This document shows, one piece after another, positions 15,271 through 22,703 of a DNA stretch of 23,143 nt. How positions within the stretch are numbered: the first letter of the stretch is position 1; each line of letters opens with the position of its first letter. A program made the position numbers and the translations under genes. This DNA is from Bryobacterales bacterium (GTDB lineage Bacteria; Acidobacteriota; Terriglobia; Bryobacterales; Bryobacteraceae): NCBI GenBank assembly GCA_003487005.1, contig DNFG01000016.1, positions 1 through 23,143 on the forward strand, given 5' to 3'. Below the pieces are notes generated by a model. It made no database searches. It saw only the letters and a list, made by a program, of their open reading frames with translations, and was not told the DNA's origin.

Positions 15271-16983
15271 ATGGACCACAAGTCTCTCCAAGGACCATCG
15301 CGCTCACCCGGCGACTGGTTTCTTGCACTTATCCTGCTCATCTTATTGTCTCTCCCATCCCCTGCCGCCGGTTCCAACGACATCCAGTTCTACGATGTCA
15401 ACGTTTACTCCGGTTTTTCCGGCGCCATTTCACCCAATTCGATCCAACTGGCCTGTTCCGGCCGGCAGGATGTCCTGATGACCCATTTCGTCAGCCACCG
15501 CCTGCCGTTTGACCCCCTGATCGTCCGGCGAATCGACAATCAGACCTGCCATATCCACTACGAGCCCTCAATCCATGGCTTCCGCGCCCACGCGGAAAGT
15601 CACGCCATCCGTGGAATGTTTGTGGACATTCCTCACATGCGCCTGCTGGCCCGTCCCGGCCTGCCGCTGGGTGACAGTCTGGATATCGTCAAGGCTGTGC
15701 TGGCGAGAGCGCCAGGCGCCCTTGATGTCAGTCTCGGTGTCGCCGGGAGCGTGCCCCGCCCGCTCGTCAACCGCTCTCTGCAGGTTCATTTCCCCAATTC
15801 CCGCCACCGGATCAACCTGCGCCCGAATCCGGACGTTCAGGTGAACTCCTGGTCGCAGGATTTCATCAAGAGCGGAGAAGTTCGGGAGACCACGCGTCTG
15901 CTCACCCCGCGACGCATTTTCGAGGGCGACAAGGCCAATGGCGAACAGTTCAAGGCGCTGCTCGATGCCCTCGCGTCGAAGCGGACAGGCCGAAGCCGGA
16001 TCTCCTGGGAAGGTGGCGACCTGATGTTTGTCCGTTCACCGCGGGATCCGCAAAGACTCCTGCTGTTTTACGGTGATGCCGCCCGCCCCTACTGGGCGGA
16101 CAACCTGACCGAGGAAGAATACGCCTACGTCCTGCGCGTCGAATTCGGCGCTGACGAGGCCATCTACTTCGGAAGCGTCGCCCCGCACGTGGACTATGTC
16201 GTTTCCTTCATTCCCGAGCACCAGACCGCCCTGCTGGTCCAACCCGTGACCGGCAATCTGGAACTGGCGCAGGCCGCCGTGAAGATGTTGTCGCTCACCT
16301 TTTCCGCCCCTGTGCCGACGCTTGTGCGTCAGTTGGAATCCGCACTAACCGGCCCGGAATCGCTCCAATTGAACTCTGCCCGGATTCGCGAACTGCTCGC
16401 ACAAGCCCGCCGTGAGTCGCACGGATGGGCCATGCCCGTGGATGGGGCCGCGTATGAGCGGATCGATGCTTATATGAAAGAGGCCTGCCCCCAAGATGCC
16501 CTGGCCTGCGTTGGACCCCGGCAATTGCCCTCGCTGGTCGCGAACCACCCCGACCTGCTGGCCGACTGGGTGCAGATGGCCGCAGTGCTCCGAGCAGGAC
16601 AGAGCTTGCCCGTCGCCATGTTCTCCGTGATCGAGGACCAGTTGCCCGGCCAGACCGCCGAGAAGGAGCGCCGCCTCCGCGAAAAGGCCGAAACATTGGA
16701 AAGACTGGGGTTCCGCGTCATTCGCGTACCCTGGATCGGTGGCGAAATGACCGGCAGCCAACTTTGGGCCGGAGTCAGTTACGCCAATCTCCTCCTTCTC
16801 GACCACACCCTGTTTGTCCCGGTTTTCGGCTTCGGCGTGCCAGAGCAGAAACTGGTAGAGGACATCGAACCGCGCCTGCCCGCCGGGTACCGGGTGGTTC
16901 CCATCCTGGCCCGTTCCGCGCTGCTGCAGAACGGCGGCGTGCATTGCGTGATGGGCCTGGTTCGCGGCGACGGCATCTTCTGA
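15271..16983 (+). CDS. Exported protein-arginine-deiminase-like protein (pentein fold)
   Basis: The protein has 570 residues. A signal peptide or anchor covers about 15-34, ending SPAAG. Residues 35-185 are not recognised. From about 190 the protein follows the catalytic domain of protein-arginine deiminases (PAD): SWSQD (D197) matches WMQDE of animal PADs, GGD 248-250 a glycine-rich strand, LLLFYGD the GRILFGD segment, PHVDYVVSFIP (H306, D308) matches GHVDEFLSFVP, and the end NGGVHCVMG (C559) matches HGEVHCGTN. Thus the Asp/His/Asp/Cys catalytic set of guanidine-modifying enzymes is complete. The glycine of GHVD is replaced by proline. PADs convert peptidyl-arginine to citrulline using calcium; whether this one acts on proteins, peptides or agmatine-like molecules is open. 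No clear Shine-Dalgarno precedes ATG 15271. Confidence 0.7.
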   Translation: MDHKSLQGPSRSPGDWFLALILLILLSLPSPAAGSNDIQFYDVNVYSGFSGAISPNSIQLACSGRQDVLMTHFVSHRLPFDPLIVRRIDNQTCHIHYEPSIHGFRAHAESHAIRGMFVDIPHMRLLARPGLPLGDSLDIVKAVLARAPGALDVSLGVAGSVPRPLVNRSLQVHFPNSRHRINLRPNPDVQVNSWSQDFIKSGEVRETTRLLTPRRIFEGDKANGEQFKALLDALASKRTGRSRISWEGGDLMFVRSPRDPQRLLLFYGDAARPYWADNLTEEEYAYVLRVEFGADEAIYFGSVAPHVDYVVSFIPEHQTALLVQPVTGNLELAQAAVKMLSLTFSAPVPTLVRQLESALTGPESLQLNSARIRELLAQARRESHGWAMPVDGAAYERIDAYMKEACPQDALACVGPRQLPSLVANHPDLLADWVQMAAVLRAGQSLPVAMFSVIEDQLPGQTAEKERRLREKAETLERLGFRVIRVPWIGGEMTGSQLWAGVSYANLLLLDHTLFVPVFGFGVPEQKLVEDIEPRLPAGYRVVPILARSALLQNGGVHCVMGLVRGDGIF

Positions 16984-16984
16984 T

Positions 16985-18373
16985 TCACGGCGTCACCTGG
17001 ACGATCAGGCGGCGGTACGAGGTCAGGCGTGGCGTCCCCGAATCGGTCACCTCGAGGATGACGTGGACCGTGCCTCCACGCTGAACCTTCGCGGGCAGGT
17101 GCAACTGCGCCTCCGCGCTGTCGTGCTTCTCCACTCGCGCCGACGCCGCCTCCCGCAGCGTGCCGGCCTCCGGGTAGACGAACCAGCGGTAGGTCAGCCT
17201 GTTTCCGTCCGGGTCAGTCGAACCCAGCGCCGACAGTGCCAGCACCGCGCCCGCTTTCGCGATTGCCTCGACCGGAGCGCGCCCCGGTATCCCGTTCAAC
17301 ACGGCGGCCGGATTGTGGTTCGCTGCGTTCCGGGGCTGGACGCACCAGTCCATCCGGGCCGCGAAATCATTCTGATAGGCTTCGCGCCAGCGCCAGATCG
17401 TTGCCTGGTTCGAGGTGTGTTCCCGGTTGTCGGAGAGTCGCAACGTGTCCCGGGCGTCCGTCCAGATGGGTCGCGTCTCTCCGTATCCGCGGCGGAGTTC
17501 ATAACGCCCGCCCCAGCCTCCGTAGGATGGCGAAACATCCCCCGCGAGGCCGTTCGGAATCAGATTCAGAAACGATGGCGTGTCCCCCTCCATGATGTAC
17601 GCCACCAGCGGATACCTCGCGCCCAGCGGACCGTGATTCTCGATGATGTTCTCCTTCAGCCACGGGTTGTCCACCAGGTGGAAATTCTCGCCCGGGGCAT
17701 TGCGGTAGTGGCGGTCGCCCCCGATGCCGCTCCAGGTGGACCGCCAGTACTCGGGCTTCAGCACGTCCGTGGGACTTCCGATAAAGAACAGGCCTGGGAA
17801 CGTCACTCGCAGCCAGCGGCTCGCGTCATCCTGATCCGAAATCGTGTACACACGCAGTTTGGCGACGAATTTCTCCAACTCCTCCGGCGAGCGGGAGTAC
17901 TTCACATCCCACAACGCCTGGGCCAGTGTGTTCGCGCCGCCCCAGACCGGAACCCACACCGGGCGCGGGTCCGGCCGGTCCACCACTTCGATGATCCACT
18001 TCGAGCCTTCCGTTGACCGCCCCTCGCCCACTGCCTCCATCCCGAAGCCGGTCTGTCCGGACTTGATCACCCCCAGCAGTTTCTCCGTCTCCGGATACCC
18101 TGGGGCATGGAGCAGCAGATTGGCGCGTACCTGCCCGTAAGCTGCGACGGTCTCGCGAATGATGTCCGGCCGGATGCGATCCCGCAACCAGACTGACGTC
18201 GTCGCCACCAGTCCTTCCACCTCGAATTCGTTCGCATAGAGCAGGAACCGGACCAGCGATTCCTCGTCGTCCGGTTCATTGGAAATGTCGGTCAGGACCA
18301 GCACCCGCGGCTTCGTTTCAGCCGGAAGCAGAGGCAGACCGAGCAGCATTAAGAAGAAAACGGCGCGCAACAT
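16985..18373 (-). CDS. Exported DUF1593 protein (nucleoside-hydrolase-like) with Ig-like C-terminus
   Basis: The protein has 462 residues. A signal peptide covers 1-18 (cut near LPA-ET). Residues 22-330 match the DUF1593 family, related to inosine-uridine nucleoside hydrolases: LVLTDISNEPDDEESLVRF holds the metal-binding Asp cluster (D29, D35, D36), followed by EVEGLVATTS. Residues about 355-462 form an Ig-like beta domain with the usual SALGSTDPDGNRLTYRW pattern. Relatives are found near glycan-degradation genes and may cleave sugar-linked substrates, but no activity is firmly known to me. It follows the Gfo/Idh gene by 9 bp, so it is likely co-transcribed. TAGACT lies 6 nt before its ATG and overlaps the stop of that gene. 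Confidence 0.85.
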   Translation of the reverse strand: MLRAVFFLMLLGLPLLPAETKPRVLVLTDISNEPDDEESLVRFLLYANEFEVEGLVATTSVWLRDRIRPDIIRETVAAYGQVRANLLLHAPGYPETEKLLGVIKSGQTGFGMEAVGEGRSTEGSKWIIEVVDRPDPRPVWVPVWGGANTLAQALWDVKYSRSPEELEKFVAKLRVYTISDQDDASRWLRVTFPGLFFIGSPTDVLKPEYWRSTWSGIGGDRHYRNAPGENFHLVDNPWLKENIIENHGPLGARYPLVAYIMEGDTPSFLNLIPNGLAGDVSPSYGGWGGRYELRRGYGETRPIWTDARDTLRLSDNREHTSNQATIWRWREAYQNDFAARMDWCVQPRNAANHNPAAVLNGIPGRAPVEAIAKAGAVLALSALGSTDPDGNRLTYRWFVYPEAGTLREAASARVEKHDSAEAQLHLPAKVQRGGTVHVILEVTDSGTPRLTSYRRLIVQVTP

Positions 18374-18379
18374 GCGCCC

Positions 18380-18387
18380 AGTCTATA
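18380..18387 (-). promoter_or_regulatory. TATAGACT box overlapping the Gfo/Idh stop codon
   Basis: On the minus strand TATAGACT spans 18387-18380, and its TAG (18385-18383) is the stop codon of the Gfo/Idh gene. The box ends 6 nt before ATG 18373 of the DUF1593 gene, with no Shine-Dalgarno. It could let the second gene be made alone as a leaderless mRNA. Confidence 0.3.
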
Positions 18388-19735
18388 CCCGATTCGGCTC
18401 TGGATGAACGAACGGCGCCCGGTAGGGCCGCCGGAGCAACCGGTTCGCCTCCGCATCATTCACCACCTGCTGCCGCGCCGCGTCCCACGTGAGCGACCGC
18501 CCCAACTGCTGCGACAGATTCGCCAGGATACACGTGGCCGTCGAAATGTGGCCTTCCTCGACGTGCGCCACCGGCTTGCCCCGCGTCGCCATGCACTGGA
18601 CCAGGTCCCTCATGTGCCCGCGAATCGCCGGCGCCACGTGCCGCTCCAGTCGCGCCTCTGTCTTGTCTTCCGGATACTTCTCCAGTTCAAACTCGACGTC
18701 GCGCCGCTGCGCCGCTTCTCCTTTCGTCATCGGCAGGTAGTCCCAGCGCATCACCCCGGCCTTCAATGTCCCTTTGTCGCCATAGAACGTCGCGCCCCAG
18801 GGATATTCGGGATCCGCCGGCGCGCCGTACGTGCGGTGGTTCCAGATGACCTTGAGATCCCCGTAGTCGAAAGTCGCGGTCTGGGTGTCCGTGATGTTCG
18901 ATTTGCTCGATTTTTGCACCAGAATCCCGCCCGTTGAAGCGACCGACTTTGGCCAGCCCAGATCCAGCATCCACCGGACCATGTCCAGCATGTGAATGCA
19001 CATGTCGCCCACGATGCCGTTGCCATACTCCATGAACGCCCGCCAACTGCCCGGATGCGCCAGCCGGTTGTATTTCCGCAGCGGCGCCGGTCCGGTCCAC
19101 AGATCCCAGTCCAGATGGGCCGGCGGATCCGCGTCCGGCGGATTCGCGTTCGCGCGCATGTGGTAATAGCAGTAAATCTCCACCACGCCCACGTGGCCCA
19201 GTTTGCCCTCGCGGATGATCCGGTCCCGCGCCTCGATCAAGTGCGGCGTGGACCGCCGCTGCGTGCCCACCTGCACCACCCGTTTGTACTTCTGCGCCGC
19301 CGCCACGATCGCCTGCCCTTCGACGATGTCCACGCTGATCGGCTTCTGCAGATACAGATCCGCGCCCGCTTTCATCGCGTCGATGGCCGCCAGCGCGTGC
19401 CAGTGGTCGGGCGTCGCGATCAGCGCCAGATCCAGTTCGTGCTTCTTCAGCATCTCGCGATAATCGCGATACACCACCGGCTTCCGGCTCGTCTTCTGGC
19501 GCTCCGCGATCAGATCCGCCGCCCCGGCCAGCATCTGGCTGTCCGGATCCGCGAGAGCCACCACCTCCACCTGCTCGACCTGAATCAATCGGAGCAGATC
19601 GGCCTTCCCATACCAGCCCGGCCCGATCACGGCAACCCGCTTCGGCCGGCTTTGCGCCAGAGAACGCGGACCCGGCAACATCAGGCCGCCCGTCAGGGTG
19701 GCGGCGGAAAGAAAATGGCGGCGGTTGAGCGGCAT
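18383..19735 (-). CDS. Tat-exported Gfo/Idh/MocA-family oxidoreductase
   Basis: The protein has 450 residues. A twin-arginine signal (NRRHFLSAATL, residues 4-14) leads to a likely cut after SLAQ. The Rossmann domain starts at 33 with VAVIGPGWYG, followed by ALADPD and ATPDHWHALAAIDAMKAG. The catalytic lysine motif, usually EKP, reads QKP (K131-P132). The C-terminal substrate domain carries NGIVGDMCIHMLDMVRW, with H248 in the usual histidine position. Exported members bind NAD(P) tightly and oxidise sugars, or act as glycosidases through transient oxidation; the substrate here is unknown. The start has TATACT 8 nt upstream and no Shine-Dalgarno. The gene is divergent from the amidase, with 62 bp between them. 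Confidence 0.9.
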   Translation of the reverse strand: MPLNRRHFLSAATLTGGLMLPGPRSLAQSRPKRVAVIGPGWYGKADLLRLIQVEQVEVVALADPDSQMLAGAADLIAERQKTSRKPVVYRDYREMLKKHELDLALIATPDHWHALAAIDAMKAGADLYLQKPISVDIVEGQAIVAAAQKYKRVVQVGTQRRSTPHLIEARDRIIREGKLGHVGVVEIYCYYHMRANANPPDADPPAHLDWDLWTGPAPLRKYNRLAHPGSWRAFMEYGNGIVGDMCIHMLDMVRWMLDLGWPKSVASTGGILVQKSSKSNITDTQTATFDYGDLKVIWNHRTYGAPADPEYPWGATFYGDKGTLKAGVMRWDYLPMTKGEAAQRRDVEFELEKYPEDKTEARLERHVAPAIRGHMRDLVQCMATRGKPVAHVEEGHISTATCILANLSQQLGRSLTWDAARQQVVNDAEANRLLRRPYRAPFVHPEPNRV

Positions 19736-19743
19736 TGAAAATT

Positions 19744-19749
19744 AGTATA
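19744..19749 (-). promoter_or_regulatory. -10 box of the Gfo/Idh gene (TATACT)
   Basis: On the minus strand TATACT lies 8 nt before ATG 19735, with no Shine-Dalgarno in between. Transcription would begin within one or two bases of the ATG. It faces the amidase box at 19784-19791 within a 62-bp divergent spacer. Confidence 0.55.
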
Positions 19750-19783
19750 TGCCCGAGCCGCCGTGCCCGGTCCGGGCGACGGG

Positions 19784-19791
19784 TATACACT
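19784..19791 (+). promoter_or_regulatory. -10 box of the amidase gene (TATACACT)
   Basis: TATACA (19784-19789) is 8 nt before ATG 19798; read as TANNNT it is TACACT, 6 nt before. No Shine-Dalgarno and no clear -35 are visible. Together with the opposing box it forms a compact divergent promoter. Confidence 0.5.
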
Positions 19792-19797
19792 GTCGGC

Positions 19798-21309
19798 ATG
19801 GATCGCCGCGCCTTCCTCGCTCTCCTCTCTGCCACTGCCGCCTGCCGTCAGCCGGAACCCTTTTCCATCGAAGAAGTCAGCATCTCCGAACTCGGCGAGG
19901 CCCTCCGCGCCGGACGCGTCACTGCCCGCGGCCTCGTCGAAGCCTACCTGACCCGCATCCGCATCATCGACCGCTCCGGGCCCCATCTCAACTCGATCCT
20001 CGAAATCAACCCCGACGCCCTCTCGATTGCCGACGCCCTCGACGCCGAACTTCGCGACAAAGGTCCCAGAGGCCCCCTCCACGGCATCCCCATCCTCATC
20101 AAGGACAACATCGACACCGCCGACAGGATGCAGACCACCGCCGGCTCCGTCGCCCTGCTCGATGCCCCCACTCCCCAGCGCGACGCCGCCATCGTCACCC
20201 GCCTTCGCGAATCCGGCGCCGTCCTGCTCGGCAAAACCAACCTCAGCGAATGGGCCAACATCCGCTCCACCCGCTCCACCTCCGGATGGAGCGGCCGCGG
20301 CGGCCTGACCCGCAACCCCTACGCCCTCGACCGCAACACCTCCGGGTCTTCATCAGGATCCGCCGCCGCTGCCGCTGCCAGCCTCTGCGCCGCCGCCATC
20401 GGCACCGAAACCGACGGTTCCATCGTCTCGCCTTCCTCGGTCTGTGGCCTCGTCGGCATCAAACCCACCGTCGGCCTGCTCGGCGGCGATGGCATCATTC
20501 CCATCTCCCACAGCCAGGATACAGCTGGACCCATGGCCCGCTCCGTCCGCGATGCCGCCCTGCTGCTCGGTGCACTCGCGAAAACGCCCCAGGACTTCAC
20601 CGCCGCCCTCGACCCCAATGCCCTTCGCGGCGCCCGTCTGGGCGTCGCCCGCCGCTACATGGGCCGTAACCAGCACGTCACAACCGTCGCCAACCAGTGC
20701 CTGGAAGCTCTTGAGAAAGCCGGCGCCGTTCTCGTCGATCCCGTCGACCTCAGCTCCATCGACTTCTCCGGTGAACGTAACACTCTCCTGTACGAACTGA
20801 AGGCCGACATGGCTGCTTACCTCGAACAGCGCGGCGGCCCGCTTTTCTCCCTCGAAGAACTCATCGCCTTCAATAAACACCATGCCGCCACCGAACTGCG
20901 CTGGTTCGGCCAGGAGTACTTCGAATTGTCCGTCAAGACCGGCGGTCTTCAGGAGAAGGAGTACCTCGAAGCCCGCGCCAAGGTCGAGAAAGCCCGCAAG
21001 GATCTCACCGCCTTGATGGACCGCGAACGCCTCGACGCCCTCATCGCCACCACCAACAGCCCCGCCTGGCTCAGCGATCTCGTCAATGGTGACAACTCCG
21101 GCCAGGGCTGCTCCGGTCCCGCCGCCGTCACCGGATTCCCCCACATCACCGTCCCCGGCGGCCTCGCCGAGGGTCTCCCCATCGGCTTTTCCTTCTTTGG
21201 CCGCGCCCACGACGAAAGCCGTCTCATCCAACTCGCCCATGCCTTTGAACAGGCCACCAAGGCCCGCCGCCCACCCCTGTATCGGCCACGCTCCGGCCCT
21301 GGCGCCTAA
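19798..21309 (+). CDS. Exported amidase-signature enzyme (peptide-amidase-like)
   Basis: The protein has 503 residues. The N-terminus [16 protein letters not shown] resembles a Tat signal with a possible lipoprotein cysteine (C16, imperfect lipobox). The Ser-cisSer-Lys triad of the amidase signature family is intact: K102 in [12 protein letters not shown]184 in the SGSSSGSAA loop and nucleophile S208 in GTETDGSIV, with the 24-residue spacing between serines seen in the family. The SGSSSGS form of the loop resembles peptide amidase more than GatA, and no gatB or gatC is near, so a catabolic amide hydrolase in the periplasm is more likely than tRNA amidotransferase. ATG 19798 is chosen because the signal peptide starts there; the open frame to 19735 adds an unlikely extension. 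The stop overlaps that of the convergent gene. Confidence 0.9.
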   Translation: MDRRAFLALLSATAACRQPEPFSIEEVSISELGEALRAGRVTARGLVEAYLTRIRIIDRSGPHLNSILEINPDALSIADALDAELRDKGPRGPLHGIPILIKDNIDTADRMQTTAGSVALLDAPTPQRDAAIVTRLRESGAVLLGKTNLSEWANIRSTRSTSGWSGRGGLTRNPYALDRNTSGSSSGSAAAAAASLCAAAIGTETDGSIVSPSSVCGLVGIKPTVGLLGGDGIIPISHSQDTAGPMARSVRDAALLLGALAKTPQDFTAALDPNALRGARLGVARRYMGRNQHVTTVANQCLEALEKAGAVLVDPVDLSSIDFSGERNTLLYELKADMAAYLEQRGGPLFSLEELIAFNKHHAATELRWFGQEYFELSVKTGGLQEKEYLEARAKVEKARKDLTALMDRERLDALIATTNSPAWLSDLVNGDNSGQGCSGPAAVTGFPHITVPGGLAEGLPIGFSFFGRAHDESRLIQLAHAFEQATKARRPPLYRPRSGPGA

Positions 21310-21917
21310 TGCGCCAGCGTCCGCCGCAGCGCCTCCACATCCACATCCTCCAACACCACTCCGGGCTCCAGAAGCGTCTGCGGATCCATGTCCTCCCGGA
21401 ACAGCCGGCTACCCAAATGCAGACGGCTCCGCGTCAGGTAGTGCATCAATTCATGGACCAGCACCCGCGCCAGCGCCCGTCCCATCTGCGGCTTGGCCGA
21501 AAACTGTTGCGGCGTCACCAGGATCTCCCGCAAGTGGGCCGCCACCAACGGGCAGTCCAGCGTAATAAACGGCTGCATTTCCTCATCCACACAGCGCACC
21601 CAACCCAATGGACCCGCCGGCCTCGACACAGCCTTCCCGGCGGGAATCTCGCTGCACCCCCGGCAGCGCACCCAGATCACCTCGCCGGCCATGCCGAGAT
21701 CCAACAGATGGGAGTCATGGTGGACCACCGGCCGGATCCCTGCCGGCCGCAGCAGCCGCCCCAACTCCTCCCGCATCGCCCGCTCCGTCATCGGTGAAAG
21801 CGGAAATTCCGTGTTCAGCACGATCGCCACCACATGTTCCCGCCCTCCTGGCTGTCCGTCAGCCGCGAACCCCAGCCCGAACCCCAACAGAACCACCGCG
21901 AACCGCGAATACCACAT
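21306..21917 (-). CDS. Small exported zincin-like protein (HExxH)
   Basis: The protein has 203 residues. A signal peptide covers 1-19 (VVLLGFGLGFAA). Residues 155-167 read HELMHYLTRSRLH: an HExxH zinc motif with a third histidine (H167) seven residues after H159. This is longer than the metzincin HExxHxxGxxH spacing but fits small exported acidobacterial HExxH proteins. Cysteines at 85 and 88 (CRGC) with 109 and 122 could form disulfides. It may be a periplasmic metallopeptidase; no substrate can be named. AGGAGAGG before ATG 21917 confirms the start. The TAG stop overlaps the TAA of the amidase by 3 bp, so the two genes meet tail to tail. Confidence 0.75.
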   Translation of the reverse strand: MWYSRFAVVLLGFGLGFAADGQPGGREHVVAIVLNTEFPLSPMTERAMREELGRLLRPAGIRPVVHHDSHLLDLGMAGEVIWVRCRGCSEIPAGKAVSRPAGPLGWVRCVDEEMQPFITLDCPLVAAHLREILVTPQQFSAKPQMGRALARVLVHELMHYLTRSRLHLGSRLFREDMDPQTLLEPGVVLEDVDVEALRRTLAH

Positions 21918-22179
21918 GCGGCCTCTCCTTCACTTCAACAGGCGCACCGTCCGCCCCCGGGGTAACGCTCCCACCCGCGATTCCAAGTCAAAAAGGAGAG
22001 CCCCTGGTCCGAAAATGGAAACCCGCCCCTCCCCGGCCCCGTCTCCTTGGGTGTGAGGCCGCATTGTCCGGAACGGAGCCCTGGCTCAAGGTTCGCTGGT
22101 CGAACAAAGCGTGGCGGCGCTCGTTCCGCGGGCCCCCCTCCGGACTCTGCGGCCTACGGCTTTTCCCCCTCGCCCAGCC

Positions 22180-22192
22180 CCCCGAATCGGGG
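22180..22192. promoter_or_regulatory. 13-bp palindrome next to the -35 box of the DUF465 promoter
   Basis: CCCCGA-A-TCGGGG is a perfect dyad about a central A. It ends one base before the -35 hexamer at 22194. That placement suits a regulator binding site. The very short spacer makes an RNA hairpin less likely. Confidence 0.4.
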
Positions 22193-22193
22193 A

Positions 22194-22222
22194 TTGTCAT
22201 GGTTTCGAAAAAATGATACTTT
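22194..22222 (+). promoter_or_regulatory. Promoter of the DUF465 gene
   Basis: -35 TTGTCA (22194-22199), spacer of 17 nt, -10 TACTTT (22217-22222) preceded by TGA as an extended -10. The A-rich spacer stands out from the GC-rich surroundings. Transcription should start near 22229, giving a leader of about 118 nt. Confidence 0.55.
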
Positions 22223-22228
22223 CAGGGT

Positions 22229-22346
22229 GACAACGGGACCGAGGGGCCCCGTTGCTCTGCGCCATGCAGATGATGAAACCCACCGAGCCTGTGACCCTAA
22301 ACCCCCGACTCGGCGTGGTTGCCCACCTAAAGGAGAACCACCCATC
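22229..22346 (+). promoter_or_regulatory. Structured 5' leader of the DUF465 gene with alternative pairings
   Basis: A hairpin at the 5' end pairs CAACGGG 22231-22237 with CCCGTTG 22248-22254. Further on, 22277-22287 (AACCCACCGAG) can pair with 22309-22320 in about ten pairs with small mismatches. The last six bases of that segment, GTGGTT 22315-22320, can instead pair with AACCAC 22336-22341, enclosing the ribosome binding site AGGAG (22331-22335) in the loop. The two folds exclude each other, which is riboswitch- or thermosensor-like. No known riboswitch class was recognised. Confidence 0.4.
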
Positions 22347-22580
22347 ATGGACAAGATTGCTCAGGAAGAACTGAAAGCGTACTTGATGCAGTCCAATGAG
22401 GAGTTCCGCGCGCTCGCTGAAAAGCACTCCCAATACGAGCAGCAGATCAACGAGATCGAAGCGAAAGCCCATTTGACTCCCGAGGACGAGATCGAGGAAC
22501 ACAAGCTCAAGAAGCTGAAACTCCATCTCAAAGACCAGATGCACGAGATGATGAACCGCTACCGCGCGCAGGTTGCGTAG
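22347..22580 (+). CDS. DUF465 (YdcH-like) small coiled-coil protein
   Basis: The protein has 77 residues, Glu/Lys-rich and almost entirely helical. The segment EFRALAEKHSQYEQQINEIE followed by LTPEDEIEEHKLKKLKLHLKDQM matches the DUF465/YdcH pattern (a pair of helices that dimerise). The family is widespread and has no settled function. ATG 22347 has AAGGAG 11 nt upstream; there is no signal peptide, so it is cytoplasmic. It is transcribed alone, from its own promoter to a strong terminator, with a leader much longer than its neighbours, which suggests dedicated control. Confidence 0.85.
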   Translation: MDKIAQEELKAYLMQSNEEFRALAEKHSQYEQQINEIEAKAHLTPEDEIEEHKLKKLKLHLKDQMHEMMNRYRAQVA

Positions 22581-22622
22581 TTAAACATCCTCAGCGTCAG
22601 GTACGCTGTCTATCCGCTTCCC

Positions 22623-22656
22623 AAGCCCCGGCGGCCCCCGTGCCCCGGGGCTTTTT
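22623..22656 (+). terminator. Intrinsic terminator after the DUF465 gene
   Basis: AAGCCCCGG (22623-22631) pairs perfectly with CCGGGGCTT (22645-22653) around a 13-nt loop, and TTTTT follows at 22652-22656. It isolates the DUF465 gene from the SDR gene downstream. Confidence 0.8.
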
Positions 22657-22703
22657 CCTGCCTCCCGCGCTCCTCCCGTGTTACAACCGGAATTGAGTCC
22701 ATC

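Larger units (their letters stand above)
21918..22346. other. 429-bp intergenic region upstream of the DUF465 gene
   Basis: The first about 260 bp (21918-22179) are GC-rich with no recognised gene, repeat or promoter apart from the ribosome binding site of the minus-strand HExxH gene. The last about 170 bp hold a palindrome, a good promoter and a structured leader for the DUF465 gene, listed separately. Open frames across the region give low-complexity products and are not called. Confidence 0.6.

Noticed and set aside
12000..16000. dif recombination site near the skew switch
   Set aside because: No sequence resembling the XerC/XerD arms (such as TTATGTTAA) was found by eye.
15271..16983. 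Classical agmatine deiminase
   Set aside because: The protein is exported, much longer than agmatine deiminase, and the WSQD and HVDxxxSFIP context fits the PAD domain better.
17063..18016. Plus-strand frame antisense to the DUF1593 gene
   Set aside because: No recognisable domain; Arg-rich shadow of a clear exported protein.
19735..21309. Longer amidase start at 19735
   Set aside because: It would run through the divergent promoter and bury the signal peptide that starts at 19798.
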